Source: Haloarcula sebkhae
GTDB taxonomy: Archaea; Halobacteriota; Halobacteria; Halobacteriales; Haloarculaceae
Length of the DNA stretch: 64,000 bases
Reading direction: 5' to 3'
Assembly: GCF_014647415.1 (NCBI RefSeq)
Contig: NZ_BMPD01000002.1
Location: 586,324-650,323, forward strand
The notes below the pieces were generated by a model, which saw only the letters and a list, made by a program, of their open reading frames with translations, was not told the origin of the DNA and ran no database searches. The position numbers were made by a program, and so were the translations under genes. This document shows, in pieces, positions 34,333 through 43,042 of the stretch. Position 1 is the first letter of the stretch. Each line of letters begins with the position of its first letter.

Positions 34333-35109
34333 TCAGTGGTTGGCGAGATACGTCTCTATCGGGGTGGCGTCTTCCCAGAGATGCGTAAACAGGTCTCTCG
34401 CCCATAAAATGGCGCTGTCCGCTTCCGATATAATCTTCGCTGACGGCCAGGTCCCGTCAAGTTCTGGAAGCGTCAGGATCATCCAGTCGTCGGCGACGGC
34501 GAGTGCGTACGGGACCGGCGTGACACGAACGATCGTCTCCTCGTATCGAGCCGTATCCAGTGAGACGGACTCCTTACCGAGCATTTCGTCGACGACAGCA
34601 CAGCTTACGATCAGCCTCGAATCGGCGTTGTCGGGCATAGCCGCCTCGTACTCGGGGTGGTAGACAGGCGAAACAGCGTCGCAGTTCGAGACGCTCTCGA
34701 CGCGGGTGACAACTTCGCGGACGGGGCGGTTGATATCGGTCTGTGTGCCACGGATGACTGTGTATTCGTCGAGTTCGGGCAGGCGACACCGGAACGGCTG
34801 TGGCAGCACTGACGTGTCGTGGGACTCCCAGTACTGGGGGGCCACAGCGAAGAGTTCCTCCAGGCGCTGCTGGCGGTGAATCGTATCCGCGACCAGACGG
34901 CCGGTGCCGGTAAGTTGCCACCCGTCATCCATCGAGGTGACCAGACCGCGGCCTTCGAGGTTCGAAAGTGCATCGTAGATCGCTGATTCGCTCGCGGTGA
35001 CTGCTGACAGCAGTTCGTTGGTGGCCTTGGCTCCGGGACACAGCGAGCCGATGATATCCGTCCGGACGGACGACGTTCGAACGTACTGAATAAGCGATTC
35101 TACGCCCAT
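34333..35109 (-). CDS. winged-helix regulator with FilR1-like C-terminal domain
   Basis: A 258-residue transcription regulator. Residues 5-85 form an ArsR-like winged helix (SSVRTDIIGSLCPGAKATNELLSAV, SESAIYDALSNLEGRGLVTS) and the rest is the methanogen/haloarchaeal FilR1-type sensor domain (VVTRVESVSNCDAVSPVYHPEYEAAM; DEMLGKESV). Unusual for an iron cluster, as the target motif and ligand are not known. It faces the same direction as the GT2, with the iron box between, and could regulate either. Confidence 0.82.
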   Translation of the reverse strand: MGVESLIQYVRTSSVRTDIIGSLCPGAKATNELLSAVTASESAIYDALSNLEGRGLVTSMDDGWQLTGTGRLVADTIHRQQRLEELFAVAPQYWESHDTSVLPQPFRCRLPELDEYTVIRGTQTDINRPVREVVTRVESVSNCDAVSPVYHPEYEAAMPDNADSRLIVSCAVVDEMLGKESVSLDTARYEETIVRVTPVPYALAVADDWMILTLPELDGTWPSAKIISEADSAILWARDLFTHLWEDATPIETYLANH

Positions 35110-35540
35110 ACTGTCCCCATACACTGTAGATCATATTTTTCATACATATCAGTTTCCATTTGTAATGGAATCTTCTTCGACTGGGAAACTATTCTCTCGG
35201 GCACTGGATATTATTGCAGCCAATGTGCCCATCTTTTTTACCGCTCACGACGCAGACACTGTTGCTGTCCACGTACGACCACGTCCCCGCTGAACGCAAT
35301 GGAGCACGTTGGTCTCGTGGAATTTGCCACGTTCGGGCCCGGCGATGTCGTGCCTCTGACATACTTCGCCAGCCCGAAGGGTCATGCAATCACCGTGGGT
35401 TGCCCGCCCACGGTGCTCATTGTCTCCGCTGTCGGCTCGTCCAGCTGCACTCGTTTGTTATCGACTGTTGTCTCTCGCTTCTGTATTGACCGTCTGCAAT
35501 CGGGGAGCCAGCGCGAGAAACAGCAGCGGTGACGGTATAA
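35110..35540. other. 430-base intergenic region
   Basis: Between the winged-helix gene and the TrmB gene, both on the minus strand, there is no convincing protein. Short frames lack family features. The region holds one strong hairpin (35391-35415), a T-rich tract at about 35231-35238, and an AT-rich start near the regulator promoter. It could contain a small RNA. Confidence 0.5.
35391..35415. terminator. strong 9-bp hairpin
   Basis: CACCGTGGG, a 7-base loop and CCCACGGTG, with no mismatch. It may mark the end of a transcript or be part of a small RNA. There is no T run on either side, so a terminator role is only possible. Confidence 0.4.
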
Positions 35541-36593
35541 TCAGTTCTCGGGCGGTTCGTCAGTCCCGATCCGGATCTCGTACGCTTCGATATCCTCGAA
35601 CGCAGCGACTTGTCCACCGACCTCAACCGGCCCATCGGCCGTTTCGACGACCAGCGTCGCGACCTCGCGGTTCGAACTGAACGACGCCTGGTCCACTTTG
35701 CCTTCGACGACCCGGTGGTCGCCCGTTTCGACGTCCCGACCCTCTATAGTTGCGTAGAACTCCCCGTCCAGCGTCACCAGATCAGAGATACAGCGCCTGA
35801 TCGTCCCATAGCGGCGCGGGAACGGCAGTCCTTCGCCGTCGCTGGCAATCGTTTCGGCAGTCGTCCACAGCACCGTGTTGAGGAATCCAGACACCAGAAA
35901 CCCGAGTTCCGACCGGTTGAAGATGACGCCGTACCGGTCCGTGTCACCGCGGACGCTCTCGCGGGTGGCGTACATCGAGTAGTTCCCGTCTGCGACGGCC
36001 ACGACCGGCGTCGTGATACCGCGGCGGGCCTTCACCGTGGTCGCGATGGATTCGTAATCGAACCGCGCCGGGTCGGGGGCGTCCACGCTCGGCGAAATGA
36101 GAATCTCGATCGCGATGCCGGACTGCTTTCGGCTTGCGAGCCTGTCTTCGAACCGCTCTAGCAGGGCCGGCGTCAAGGATAGCGTCAGTTCGTACTCGGC
36201 CGTCTCGATGATGTCTTCGAGATACCGGAGTATCGTCGGTCGGGATTTGACGAGTGAGACAGCCTCGGGCTCCCGTGCAGGTGCCGTGTAGCGCGAGGAC
36301 AGGTCGTCAACGAGGTCGTCGAGCGAGTCCTGAATCCCCTCGAAGGCTTCCCGAGGGTCGATAGCTAGGACCTTCATCGGCCGGGACTCCTTGAGTTCGA
36401 CCAGACCGACGTCGCTGAGGCTCCGGACCGTATCGTACACCCGCGGCTGTGGAATGTCCGTGTTCTCCGAGATCTCCGACGCTGTCAGCTCACCGTGTTG
36501 TAGCACGGCCAGGTAGGCTGAAATCTCGTACTCGCCGAGATTGAACCGCGCAATCACCTGTTCGAGCGATGCTTCCAAGTCGTCACTAGACAT
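35541..36593 (-). CDS. TrmB-family sugar-responsive regulator (first copy)
   Basis: A 350-residue TrmB-type regulator. The N-terminal winged helix (about 10-80: SAYLAVLQHGELTASEISENTDIPQPRVYDTVRSL shortened here to residues 27-61) is followed by a coiled coil and a sugar-binding domain with LTLSLTPALLERFEDRLASR and the closing beta-rich part. TrmB proteins control sugar ABC transporters and gluconeogenesis in archaea. It lies next to a solute-binding protein on the same strand and is probably its regulator. No clear TrmB motif was found at its own promoter. Confidence 0.88.
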   Translation of the reverse strand: MSSDDLEASLEQVIARFNLGEYEISAYLAVLQHGELTASEISENTDIPQPRVYDTVRSLSDVGLVELKESRPMKVLAIDPREAFEGIQDSLDDLVDDLSSRYTAPAREPEAVSLVKSRPTILRYLEDIIETAEYELTLSLTPALLERFEDRLASRKQSGIAIEILISPSVDAPDPARFDYESIATTVKARRGITTPVVAVADGNYSMYATRESVRGDTDRYGVIFNRSELGFLVSGFLNTVLWTTAETIASDGEGLPFPRRYGTIRRCISDLVTLDGEFYATIEGRDVETGDHRVVEGKVDQASFSSNREVATLVVETADGPVEVGGQVAAFEDIEAYEIRIGTDEPPEN

Positions 36594-36773
36594 AGTGTGG
36601 CGTTTGCGAGTCGAGTACTAAGAACTTCGGCACTCTCTTTAGCAGACACTTTCAGGACCAGTCAGATGAGTATCGGCTACTGTTCGTTGGCTCGTCACAG
36701 CGGCTGCCTACCTCTGCGGACTCCGGTTGCCCGAGTCGCTACGGCGAAAAAACTGCGCGCTATCGGTGGGGCG

Positions 36774-38150
36774 TTAGTAGGCGTTGGAGATCTGGGAGAC
36801 GACGTCCGCGGCCGAAGCGCCGGAGTTCAGCGATGAGATAGCGGATTCGAGCGAGGACTTGACTGCCGGCGGTGCGGCCAGGCCGTGTGCGACGGACGGC
36901 GGCTGGGCCTCGCTGTTCTGGAAGTCCTCTATCTGATCCTTGGAGAAGTCGTTGAACGGATCGGTGTTCACGTCAGTCCGCGGCGGAATCGATCCCTTCT
37001 TCGGGTTGAAGATCTCCTGTGCCTCCGACGTCCCGACGAACTGGCACCACAGCGTGGTCGCTTCCGGGGACGGGTTGTTGACGGGATACGGGAACGAGTC
37101 CATGTTCAGCGCGTAGTAGCCGTCAGTGCCCGGGAACGTCACGTGGTCCCACTCCTCGCCGTAGGTGAGGTCGTTCGTGATGTACGTTCCGGCCGCCCAG
37201 TCACCCTGATGGAGGAACGCCGCTTCGCCGTTGATGACCTGGTTGTTGGCCTCGGTCCAGGAAATCGAACCGGCGTCGCTCGGGATGTAGTCGAGATAGG
37301 ACTGCGTGGTCTCGACTGCCGACTCCAGCGCGTCGCTGTTGGCGTCAACCTCGCCGTCGACGAAGATGGCGCTGTAGGTCTCGGCGTCCGTTTCGCCCAG
37401 AAGGACCGTCGCGAACATCTGGAAGCTGGACCACGGCGACCCAGTCTGATGTGCCATTCCGGTGTAACCGGCATCGTTCACCGTCGACAGCGCGTCGACG
37501 AGGTCAGACGGCGTTTCGAGGGATGTCGGGTCGACCCCGGCGTCCTCGACGACCCCGACGTTGTAGAAGAGGTTGTTGATCCGGTGGATGTTGAGCGGGA
37601 CCGTCACGTAGTTCCCGGCGGGCTGGGCCGCGTCCTTGACACCCTGGAGGTACGCGTCCTCCATGCTGTTCTCCGACCACACGGAGTCGCCGATGTCCTT
37701 CAGCAGGTTCGCATCGGTGAACGGGAGCAGATTGTTTCCGGGCCAGGCCTGCCACGTACTCGGGTGGTTGCCGTTCTGAACCCGTGTCCGGATGTTCGCC
37801 TGCAGGTTGTCACCTGCACCGCCGGCAATGAGGTTCTCGTCGAACGGAACGTCCGGGTGTTGTTCCTTGAAGGCGTCCATAACGGACTGAATCGCTTCCA
37901 GTCCGTCGCCTTCACCCCACCAGTGGGCGACCTCAAGCGTGCTGTACTGTGTCCCGCTATCAGTACTTTCGTCACCGCTGCTGCCGTCGCCACTGCTGCC
38001 GTCACTACCGTCACCGCTGCTGCCGTCGCCGCTGCTGCCGTCACCACCGTCACTCCCACCGCAGCCAGCCAGCGAGGCCGCACCTGCTGCGCCAGCAATC
38101 CGAAGAGCGTTACGCCGCGTCAACCGTTTATTTGAATTGTCGTCAGTCAT
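36774..38150 (-). CDS. sugar ABC transporter substrate-binding lipoprotein (first)
   Basis: A 458-residue family 1 extracellular solute-binding lipoprotein. Signal RRNALRIAGAAGAASLAGC (Tat-like, lipobox Cys near 28), then a Gly/Asp/Ser linker repeat (GDGSSGDGS) and a domain with LEVAHWWGEGDGLEAIQSVMDAF and FLHQGDWAAGTYI. Typical of binding proteins for mono- or oligosaccharides. It has no permease next to it; the nearest, at 40.8-44 kb, has its own binding protein, so this one may share that transporter. A 276-base AT-rich upstream region carries an inverted repeat. Confidence 0.88.
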   Translation of the reverse strand: MTDDNSNKRLTRRNALRIAGAAGAASLAGCGGSDGGDGSSGDGSSGDGSDGSSGDGSSGDESTDSGTQYSTLEVAHWWGEGDGLEAIQSVMDAFKEQHPDVPFDENLIAGGAGDNLQANIRTRVQNGNHPSTWQAWPGNNLLPFTDANLLKDIGDSVWSENSMEDAYLQGVKDAAQPAGNYVTVPLNIHRINNLFYNVGVVEDAGVDPTSLETPSDLVDALSTVNDAGYTGMAHQTGSPWSSFQMFATVLLGETDAETYSAIFVDGEVDANSDALESAVETTQSYLDYIPSDAGSISWTEANNQVINGEAAFLHQGDWAAGTYITNDLTYGEEWDHVTFPGTDGYYALNMDSFPYPVNNPSPEATTLWCQFVGTSEAQEIFNPKKGSIPPRTDVNTDPFNDFSKDQIEDFQNSEAQPPSVAHGLAAPPAVKSSLESAISSLNSGASAADVVSQISNAY

Positions 38151-38426
38151 GGTTGCACCAATACCTCATAATTCCTTATTGAAGATTCGTACTTAATACT
38201 TCTGTATAGCGAAAGTCACCATTTCACATTCGGGTCGATCCCGGTAAATCATCTATATTACGTGATTTTTCGTATTTGAGCGGTAAAACAAATTAATCGT
38301 ATGTGAGTAAATACCTCACTACCTTACATCTGTTATCTTACATGTGACCGACAGATCCGCTTCTAGATGGGGGCTATCCAGGCCATACTGCGACGAAAAA
38401 GCTCGGGCGCGGTTCGGCCCGAGGAG
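38151..38426. promoter_or_regulatory. AT-rich promoter region of the first sugar binding protein
   Basis: This 276-base gap is notably AT-rich for the genome and holds no gene. It contains GTGAG-N7-CTCAC at 38303-38319 and two copies of AATACCTCA (38159 and 38310 regions), one on either side of a TATA-like TTAATACTTC tract. It is probably the regulated promoter of the binding protein. Confidence 0.55.
38303..38319. promoter_or_regulatory. inverted repeat GTGAG-N7-CTCAC
   Basis: A 17-base inverted repeat about 155 bases before the start of the binding-protein gene. Distance from the promoter is large, so either an upstream activating site or a chance match. Confidence 0.3.
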
Positions 38427-39491
38427 TTACAGCGAATCGAACTCGACGACTGCTTTTATCTGGTCGTCCCCGTCCTCGAAGGCCGCCTCGACGTGCTCCG
38501 GGTCGGTAACCGTCGTGATCAGATCATCGAGTAACCATTCCGGAAGCTCCTGTAACGTCTCGACGGCGTCCTCGAAGTGCGAGACGTGCGAGTTGACCGT
38601 CCCAATGAGACACTTGTTGTGCAGGACGATCTCGTTGTGGAGCGAACCGCCATCGACTTCGAACTCCCACGGCTCCGGGATGCCGAGCAACACGCCGACC
38701 CCGTTCTGGTCGAGCGCCTTGACCGTCTGGAACGCGTGGGGGGCGAACCCGGTCGCCTCGTAGATGTAGTCCATCGCCTCGTAGGCATCCGGGAGTTCGT
38801 CCACCGGCGTCTCGCGGGAATCGACGTACGTGCTCCCGATCTCATCGATGATGTCGACTGTCGGATCGGGTCGGTCCCGCCGACCGACACAGTAGGTGCG
38901 GTCGTACTCCTGTTCAAGCATCCACAGTGTCAGCAGACCGAGCGAGCCGTTGCCGAGCACGCAGGCGGCTTCCGGTCGCCAGTCGAACGGTTCCCGGGTC
39001 GCGTAGGCGTGCTCGTTGGCCTTCTCGGTGATCGAGAGCGGCTCGACGAGGAAGCCGTACTCCGCGACCGACTCGGGGACGGGTACGAGGAAGTCCGCCG
39101 GCGAGGTGAAGTACTCGGCCATGAAGCCGTGGTCGCCGACGATGCCGCGTTCGGTGTACTCGCCGTCAGGTGCCATGTCGGGTTCACCCCGGCGGAAGTA
39201 CTCGTTCGTTTCACCGTTCGGTTTCCGTCGGACGGTCGGGACGACGACCTGCCCCGCCTCAAGCCCCGTGCCATTGGGCTCTTCGACGACGCCGACCGCT
39301 TCGTGTCCGAGAACCATGTGGTCTGCCCCGTCGGGGAACCCGCCGTGGGACCCGTTCAGGACTTCGTGGTCTGTGCCGTCAACACCAACGCGGAGCGTCC
39401 GGACGAGTGCCTCGCCCGGATCAGGCGACGGTCGCTCCCGCTCTAGGAGCTGTGGGCCGTCGTCGTCCCGCGTAACACCAATCACTTTCAT
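38427..39491 (-). CDS. gdh: glucose 1-dehydrogenase
   Basis: A 354-residue medium-chain zinc dehydrogenase related to haloarchaeal glucose dehydrogenases of the semi-phosphorylative Entner-Doudoroff pathway. It has GVDGTDHEVLNGSHGGFPDG, VLGHEAVGVVEE (zinc-binding His/Glu region), RRKPNGETNEYFRRGEPDM, IVGDHGFMAEYF and the nucleotide-binding VLGNGSLGLLTLWML. These are the hallmark segments of archaeal GDH. It oxidises glucose (or related aldoses) to the lactone with NADP+. The ATG at 39491 removes an unconserved upstream part. The next gene upstream starts 40 bases away, so the two are likely co-transcribed. Confidence 0.9.
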   Translation of the reverse strand: MKVIGVTRDDDGPQLLERERPSPDPGEALVRTLRVGVDGTDHEVLNGSHGGFPDGADHMVLGHEAVGVVEEPNGTGLEAGQVVVPTVRRKPNGETNEYFRRGEPDMAPDGEYTERGIVGDHGFMAEYFTSPADFLVPVPESVAEYGFLVEPLSITEKANEHAYATREPFDWRPEAACVLGNGSLGLLTLWMLEQEYDRTYCVGRRDRPDPTVDIIDEIGSTYVDSRETPVDELPDAYEAMDYIYEATGFAPHAFQTVKALDQNGVGVLLGIPEPWEFEVDGGSLHNEIVLHNKCLIGTVNSHVSHFEDAVETLQELPEWLLDDLITTVTDPEHVEAAFEDGDDQIKAVVEFDSL

Positions 39492-39531
39492 GCCAGGCAG
39501 AGAGTGAGAACACTGGGGATTAAGTCTTTCT

Positions 39532-40608
39532 TCAGGTCTCTGTCTCGCTGACGCTGACTGCCGCACCAGTTTCGCCGGAGCGGTAGATCGCGTCCATCAC
39601 GCGCTGTACTCGCAGTGCCTGCTCGACGGTGTTCATCGACGGCGGGGTCCCGTCCCGGACCGCCGAGACGAACCGTGCCTGCTCCTTTCGTTGCGGGTCC
39701 GAGCGTTGGGTCTCGATGTCGGTCGTCCGGTGGTGCATCCGGCCGATGTCGGCCGTTTCGAACAGCGTTAGCGACTGGTCCGCGAGATCGAGTTTCGCAC
39801 CCGCACCGGTGCCGCGGACGTAGTACTCCTGACTCTCCGGTCGGTTCGTCGCCCACGCGACCTCTAGGGATATCGTCGTACCGTCATCACAGCGGATGAA
39901 GGCACTCGCCGAATCGTCGACGCTGAACTCGGCTGCGCCTTGGTCTTCGCCCCACATCTCGACGTAGGCGTACTCTTCGTCGACGCCGAACTGAGCGCGG
40001 GTGTCACCCGACACTTCGGCGACGTCCGGATGGCCAGCAACGTGTAGCGCCAGGTCGATAGCGTGTGCGCCGATATCGATGAGCGACCCGCCGCCCGCCA
40101 CGTCGCTACGCGTGAACCACGACCCGCGGCCGGGAACGCCGCGACGCCTGATGTAGTTCGCTTCGACATGAGATATCTCGCCCATATCGCCCGCGTCGCG
40201 GTAGCCCACCAACGTCTCGACCGGATCGGCGAACCGCTTGTGGAAGCCGACCATACAGAACCCGTCGGCCGCTTCGGCAGCCGTAGCGATCCGTTCGGCG
40301 CTTTCGAGCGTGTGCGCCAGCGGTTTCTCGACGAGCACGTCCAGCCCCGCCTCAAGCGCCGCGACGACGTACTGCTCGTGGTATCTGTTCGGCGTCGTCA
40401 CCAGCACGGCATCGACGGACCCGAACATCGCCGCGGCTTCCTCGTACACCGCCGCGTCGTACGTTTCGGCGAACCGGCGGCGCGCATCGGCATCGACGTC
40501 GACGCCCGCCGCTATCGAGACCGGCTGGTCGAGCTGTTGGAGGTTAGTACAGTGAATGTCCGCGATGTTCCCCAGTCCGATGATGCCTATCCGAACGGTC
40601 TCAGTCAT
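39532..40608 (-). CDS. Gfo/Idh/MocA-family oxidoreductase
   Basis: A 358-residue NAD(P)-dependent dehydrogenase. The Rossmann motif GLGNIA (11-16), EKPLAHTLESAERI (catalytic Lys in EKP) and the C-terminal domain SLIDIGAHAIDLALHVAGHPD are standard. Members oxidise sugars or inositols such as xylose, glucose or myo-inositol. Position between a sugar transporter and glucose dehydrogenase suggests an aldose substrate, but the specific one cannot be told. Confidence 0.88.
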   Translation of the reverse strand: MTETVRIGIIGLGNIADIHCTNLQQLDQPVSIAAGVDVDADARRRFAETYDAAVYEEAAAMFGSVDAVLVTTPNRYHEQYVVAALEAGLDVLVEKPLAHTLESAERIATAAEAADGFCMVGFHKRFADPVETLVGYRDAGDMGEISHVEANYIRRRGVPGRGSWFTRSDVAGGGSLIDIGAHAIDLALHVAGHPDVAEVSGDTRAQFGVDEEYAYVEMWGEDQGAAEFSVDDSASAFIRCDDGTTISLEVAWATNRPESQEYYVRGTGAGAKLDLADQSLTLFETADIGRMHHRTTDIETQRSDPQRKEQARFVSAVRDGTPPSMNTVEQALRVQRVMDAIYRSGETGAAVSVSETET

Positions 40609-40633
40609 TTGCAGTAGTTGTCACTAAGGTGAA

Positions 40634-40837
40634 TTAATACAACTGCTGTTCACGCTCTTCACGTTCCTCTTCCTGTTCCTGTTTCGCCTTCTCTCGGCGT
40701 CGACCACGCCGATACTGGATGATGCCGGGGACGATTTTGTTCTTCAGATCGAGGACGAACGACACGATACCGTACGCCCAGAAGAAAAACAGCACGAGCA
40801 TCCCGCTCCAGTACAGCATCGCGAGGTGGCTACTCAT
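40634..40837 (-). CDS. small single-helix membrane protein of the sugar transporter operon
   Basis: A 67-residue protein starting MSSHLAMLYWSGMLVLFFFWAYGIVSFVLDL (residues 1-31), a membrane helix, then an Arg-rich patch (YRRGRRREK) and a Glu-rich, Gln-containing tail that is probably a short coiled coil. It lies 1 base after the ATPase gene and 25 bases before the next, so it is in the operon. It could be a small auxiliary transporter subunit. I know no function. Confidence 0.65.
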   Translation of the reverse strand: MSSHLAMLYWSGMLVLFFFWAYGIVSFVLDLKNKIVPGIIQYRRGRRREKAKQEQEEEREEREQQLY

Positions 40838-40838
40838 A

Positions 40839-42035
40839 TCAGTCGTCTGATTCTACTTCGCTACTGGATGCAGTGCCTTCGGCCTCGTACGGAATGAGGT
40901 CGTGGACGATCGCCTCACCGGTGGCCGAGTCGAACAGGTGGACGTTCCGTCGGTCGATGACGACCCCGATCTCATCGTCTTCTTCGAGGTCCGAATCGGG
41001 ATCGATGCTCATCAGCAACTGGTCGTTCGTCGCCAGTTCTTGAGACATCGACGTTTCGCCGTCGCCCAGCAGTAGGTAGGCGAATATCTCGTCGCCCATC
41101 GGTTCGAGAATATCGGTCGTCGCCGTAATCATTCCCGACGGATCGGGAACCTCAGACTTGAGTTCGCCCGGGTAGATATCCTCCGGGCGGATGCCGAGTG
41201 TCACGTCATCACCGACTCCGACGCCATCGATAGACGACGGATTGAACTCGAGGGAGAAGTTCGGCGTCTCCAGCGCGTTCTCGGTGATTGTCCCCTCGAC
41301 GAAGTTCATCGACGGCGAGCCGATGAACCCGGCGACAAAGAGATTGTCCGGCTCGTTGTAACAGGTCAGCGGCGGGTCGATCTGCTGAAGCTGACCCGAA
41401 TCGAGGACGGCGATCCGGTCTGACAGCGTCATCGCCTCCTCCTGGTCGTGGGTCACGTAGATGATTGTCGTGTCCAGTTCCTTGTGCAGGCGCTGGAGCT
41501 CCGTTCGCATATGGACCTTGAGCTTCGCGTCGAGGTTCGCCAGCGGCTCGTCCATCAGGAACACATCGGGCTCGCGCACGATTGCGCGGGCGATGGCGAC
41601 GCGCTGACGCTGTCCACCGGACATCTCTTCGGGCATCCGGTTCAGCATCCCCTCTAGCTGGACGATGTCCGCGGCTCGCTCGACCCGGCGGTCGATCTCG
41701 TCCTGTGGGTAGTCCCGTAGCCGCAGCCCGAAGGAGATGTTGTCGTACACGTCCATATGCGGGAACAGCGCGATGTTCTGGAACACCATCGCGATGCCGC
41801 GGTCCTTCGGTGGCAGGTTCGTCACCTCGCGGTCGCCGATGTATATCTCACCCTCGGTCGGGATGGTGAGTCCGGCGATAGTCTCCATCGTCGTCGACTT
41901 CCCGCAGCCGGACGGGCCGACGAAGCAGATAAACTCGCCGTGGTCGATGTCGAGGTTCATGTCGTCGACCGCGGTCACCACGTCACCCTGGTCGTCGTAG
42001 CGCTTCGTTACGTGTTCGAGTCGTACTCTTGCCAT
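40839..42035 (-). CDS. sugar ABC transporter ATPase (MalK/UgpC type)
   Basis: A 398-residue ATPase of a carbohydrate importer. Walker A GPSGCGKSTT, Q-loop FQNIALFPH, signature MSGGQRQR, Walker B VFLMDEPLANLDAK and VTHD are present, followed by a C-terminal OB/TOBE domain (about 240-398) that carries the LGIRPEDIYPG motif. Its start follows the permease gene by 4 bases. Serves the permeases and possibly both binding proteins. Confidence 0.93.
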   Translation of the reverse strand: MARVRLEHVTKRYDDQGDVVTAVDDMNLDIDHGEFICFVGPSGCGKSTTMETIAGLTIPTEGEIYIGDREVTNLPPKDRGIAMVFQNIALFPHMDVYDNISFGLRLRDYPQDEIDRRVERAADIVQLEGMLNRMPEEMSGGQRQRVAIARAIVREPDVFLMDEPLANLDAKLKVHMRTELQRLHKELDTTIIYVTHDQEEAMTLSDRIAVLDSGQLQQIDPPLTCYNEPDNLFVAGFIGSPSMNFVEGTITENALETPNFSLEFNPSSIDGVGVGDDVTLGIRPEDIYPGELKSEVPDPSGMITATTDILEPMGDEIFAYLLLGDGETSMSQELATNDQLLMSIDPDSDLEEDDEIGVVIDRRNVHLFDSATGEAIVHDLIPYEAEGTASSSEVESDD

Positions 42036-42039
42036 TGTG

Positions 42040-43041
42040 TTACTCCTTGAGTGCGCCTGAGGTCAGTCCGCTAACGATGCGTTCCTGTGCGACGATAACG
42101 AGGATGACGACGGGGAGGACCCCGACGATGCTCGCGGCCGCCATGAGGTTGAACTGCGTCGTGTACTGGGTCTGGTAGCTGAGGATCCCGCCGACGATCG
42201 GCGACCATTTCGCCGCCTCCGGCGAGGTCGCCATGATCGAACTGAAGAAGTACTCGTTGTAGACGGCGATGAACGTCAGCACGGCCGCGGTCGCCACGCC
42301 CGGCGCGGACAGCGGCATGATGACCCGGAACAGCGCGCCCAGCCGCGTCGTTCCTTCGACCCGTGCAGCGTCCTCCAGTCCGTCTGGAATCTGGCCGTAG
42401 AACGTCGTCAGGATGAAGATGGACAGCGGCATGAACAACGCACTGAACGGCAGCACCATCGACCCCGGTGTGTTCAGCAGCCGCGGTGGGGTAAACAGCG
42501 GGATGGACGTGAACGGTATCGTGATCGGGGCGTTGCCGGCGAACGCCTGAAACAGCGGGATGACGAATGCGGCTGGCGGGAAGTAGCTGATCGCCAGAAT
42601 ACCGAGCATCAGCAGTGCGCGGCCAGGGAACCGAAGTCGGCCGAACACGTAGCCGGCGAGGCTGGCGACGAACAGCACGATGACCGTCGTCGTGACCGCC
42701 AGCGCGAAGCTGTTCAGCATGTACAGGTGGAACGGCACCTGTTCGAAGACCGTGACGAACGCGCCTGGGTTGAAGCCTTTCGGAACCGGGAGCGGGAACG
42801 TCCCGCTGACGCCGAAGAGGTTCACTGTCGGGAGGAAACTGCCCGAGAGCAGGTTCCCTTCGGGGGTCACCGCCAGCACGACGAGCCAGTAGAAGGGGAA
42901 CAGCGTCGTCACCAGGAAAAACACCATCGCTGCGTAAAACAGCGCCTGGTACACTTTATCCGGGTTCTGAATGGCACTCTGTGTCCAGCGCTGTAGCGGT
43001 CCGTCGCTCGACTGCTCCTGGGTGTCGGTTGGCGTAGCCAT
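42040..43041 (-). CDS. sugar ABC transporter permease (MalG type)
   Basis: A 333-residue inner-membrane permease with about six helices and the EAA loop DGLEDAARVEGTTRLGALFRVIMPLSAPG near residues 230-257. The layout with long periplasmic loops fits the MalG/UgpE partner. One base separates it from the next permease gene upstream. Confidence 0.92.
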   Translation of the reverse strand: MATPTDTQEQSSDGPLQRWTQSAIQNPDKVYQALFYAAMVFFLVTTLFPFYWLVVLAVTPEGNLLSGSFLPTVNLFGVSGTFPLPVPKGFNPGAFVTVFEQVPFHLYMLNSFALAVTTTVIVLFVASLAGYVFGRLRFPGRALLMLGILAISYFPPAAFVIPLFQAFAGNAPITIPFTSIPLFTPPRLLNTPGSMVLPFSALFMPLSIFILTTFYGQIPDGLEDAARVEGTTRLGALFRVIMPLSAPGVATAAVLTFIAVYNEYFFSSIMATSPEAAKWSPIVGGILSYQTQYTTQFNLMAAASIVGVLPVVILVIVAQERIVSGLTSGALKE

Positions 43042-43042
43042 G

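Noticed and set aside
35299..35532. A 77-codon frame in the gap before the TrmB gene
   Set aside because: Composition unlike haloarchaeal proteins (not acidic, Ser/Cys-rich), no TATA spacing that fits, and it spans the hairpin.
37960..38060. Repeat DNA (GGDGSS-coding) in the first sugar binding protein, considered as a DNA repeat or CRISPR-like array
   Set aside because: The repeats keep the reading frame and encode the flexible linker after a lipobox, as in many haloarchaeal lipoproteins.
40637..40652. ACAACT-GC-TGTTCA as a fifth copy of the sugar palindrome
   Set aside because: It overlaps the end of the small membrane-protein gene and matches only weakly in the right half.
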